Assembly (NCBI GenBank): GCA_945971355.1
Contig: CAMFPD010000167.1
Span: forward strand, 1-5,109
Source of the DNA: an uncultured Lachnobacterium sp.
Lineage (GTDB): Bacteria > Bacillota > Clostridia > Lachnospirales > Lachnospiraceae
DNA length: 5,109 bases
Direction: 5' to 3'
Positions 4,814-5,109 of this stretch are shown here, one piece after another. Within the stretch, counting starts at the first letter, position 1. The number at the start of each line of letters is the position of its first letter. The notes under the pieces were generated by a model, which worked only from the letters and a program-made list of their open reading frames with translations, made no database searches and had not been told where the DNA came from. The position numbers were made by a program, and so were the translations under genes.

Positions 4814-5109
4814 ATGAAAGTGACTGACAAGAGATACGAAGCCAATAGAATGGTAAAAATCAAGATAAGCAGAGCTTTAATTAAGCTGATGGATCAGAAA
4901 CCATTTTCTGATATAACGGTAACTGATATTGTAAAAACGGCAGGAGTTGCAAGGGCATCATATTATAGAAATTTTGATTCAAAGGAAGAGGTTCTTATAA
5001 AAGTAACTGATGATATAATGTTGGAATATCGGCAAAAGGCCGCTGCATTGGATGGAGGTTTTTTCAGCTATGCGTCTATTTTATTGATTTTCAGATACTT
5101 TAAAACCTA
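4814..5109 (+). CDS. TetR/AcrR family transcriptional regulator, N-terminal part (runs off right edge)
   Basis: The first 98 codons are present and the frame is open to the window edge. Residues 15-61 form a TetR_N DNA-binding domain. An initial helix (I-S-R-A-L-I-K-L-M) is followed by the helix-turn-helix I-T-V-T-D-I-V-K-T-A-G-V (34-45) and A-R-A-S-Y-Y-R-N-F (47-55), then the typical S-K-E-E-V-L. The ligand-binding domain begins near residue 65 and is mostly missing, so the inducer is unknown. ATG 4814 has GAGGT five bases upstream (4804-4808). The gene is divergent from degV across 172 bases containing two related palindromic sites. This context suggests an autoregulated repressor that also controls the fatty-acid-binding protein gene, possibly responding to a fatty acid or acyl derivative. 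The last point is speculation. Confidence 0.92.
   Translation, partial: MKVTDKRYEANRMVKIKISRALIKLMDQKPFSDITVTDIVKTAGVARASYYRNFDSKEEVLIKVTDDIMLEYRQKAAALDGGFFSYASILLIFRYFKT

Noticed and set aside
1..5109. CRISPR array, tRNA, rRNA, transposase, phage or defence genes
   Set aside because: No regularly spaced repeats, cloverleaf-like sequences or recognisable proteins of these kinds were seen on either strand.

Overview
The window looks like chromosomal DNA from a low-GC Gram-positive anaerobe of the class Clostridia, plausibly Lachnospiraceae (Butyrivibrio/Roseburia-like). This rests on the AT-rich composition, strong AGGAG/GGAGG ribosome binding sites a short distance from the starts, a FakB/DegV protein, a clostridial-type LUD protein and a bacterial endonuclease IV. 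The genus is an inference from style, not from a marker gene.

Layout, left to right. (a) 1-112, minus strand: the first 37 codons of a lipoprotein gene that runs off the left edge. (b) 113-813: about 700 bases with no intact gene. It holds two adjoining inverted repeats (230-259 and 257-314), what looks like a decayed minus-strand coding remnant (319-552), and the upstream region of the next gene with a candidate promoter (644-672) and a small hairpin (753-770). (c) 814-1986, plus strand: a 390-residue major facilitator superfamily transporter. (d) 2099-3638, minus strand: an endonuclease IV gene (nfo) followed by a LUD-domain gene, probably one transcript ending at a terminator near 2044-2075. 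(e) 3808-4641, minus strand: a DegV/FakB fatty-acid-binding protein gene with its own terminator (3741-3793). (f) 4814 to the right edge, plus strand: the N-terminal part of a TetR-family repressor, divergent from degV.

The best functional story is the degV/tetR pair. The shared 172-base intergenic region carries a perfect 8-bp-arm inverted repeat lying between the candidate degV -35 and -10, and a degenerate second copy (17 of 23 positions identical) nearer to tetR. This is the architecture expected of an autoregulated TetR repressor that also controls its divergent neighbour, here a fatty-acid carrier. Lone half-sites of the same motif occur at the nfo promoter and in the palindrome cluster near 242, but these are weak.

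The other genes are recognisable families in ordinary arrangements. I found no CRISPR array, tRNA, rRNA, transposase or phage gene, and no clearly new multi-gene system. The least explained DNA is 113-813.
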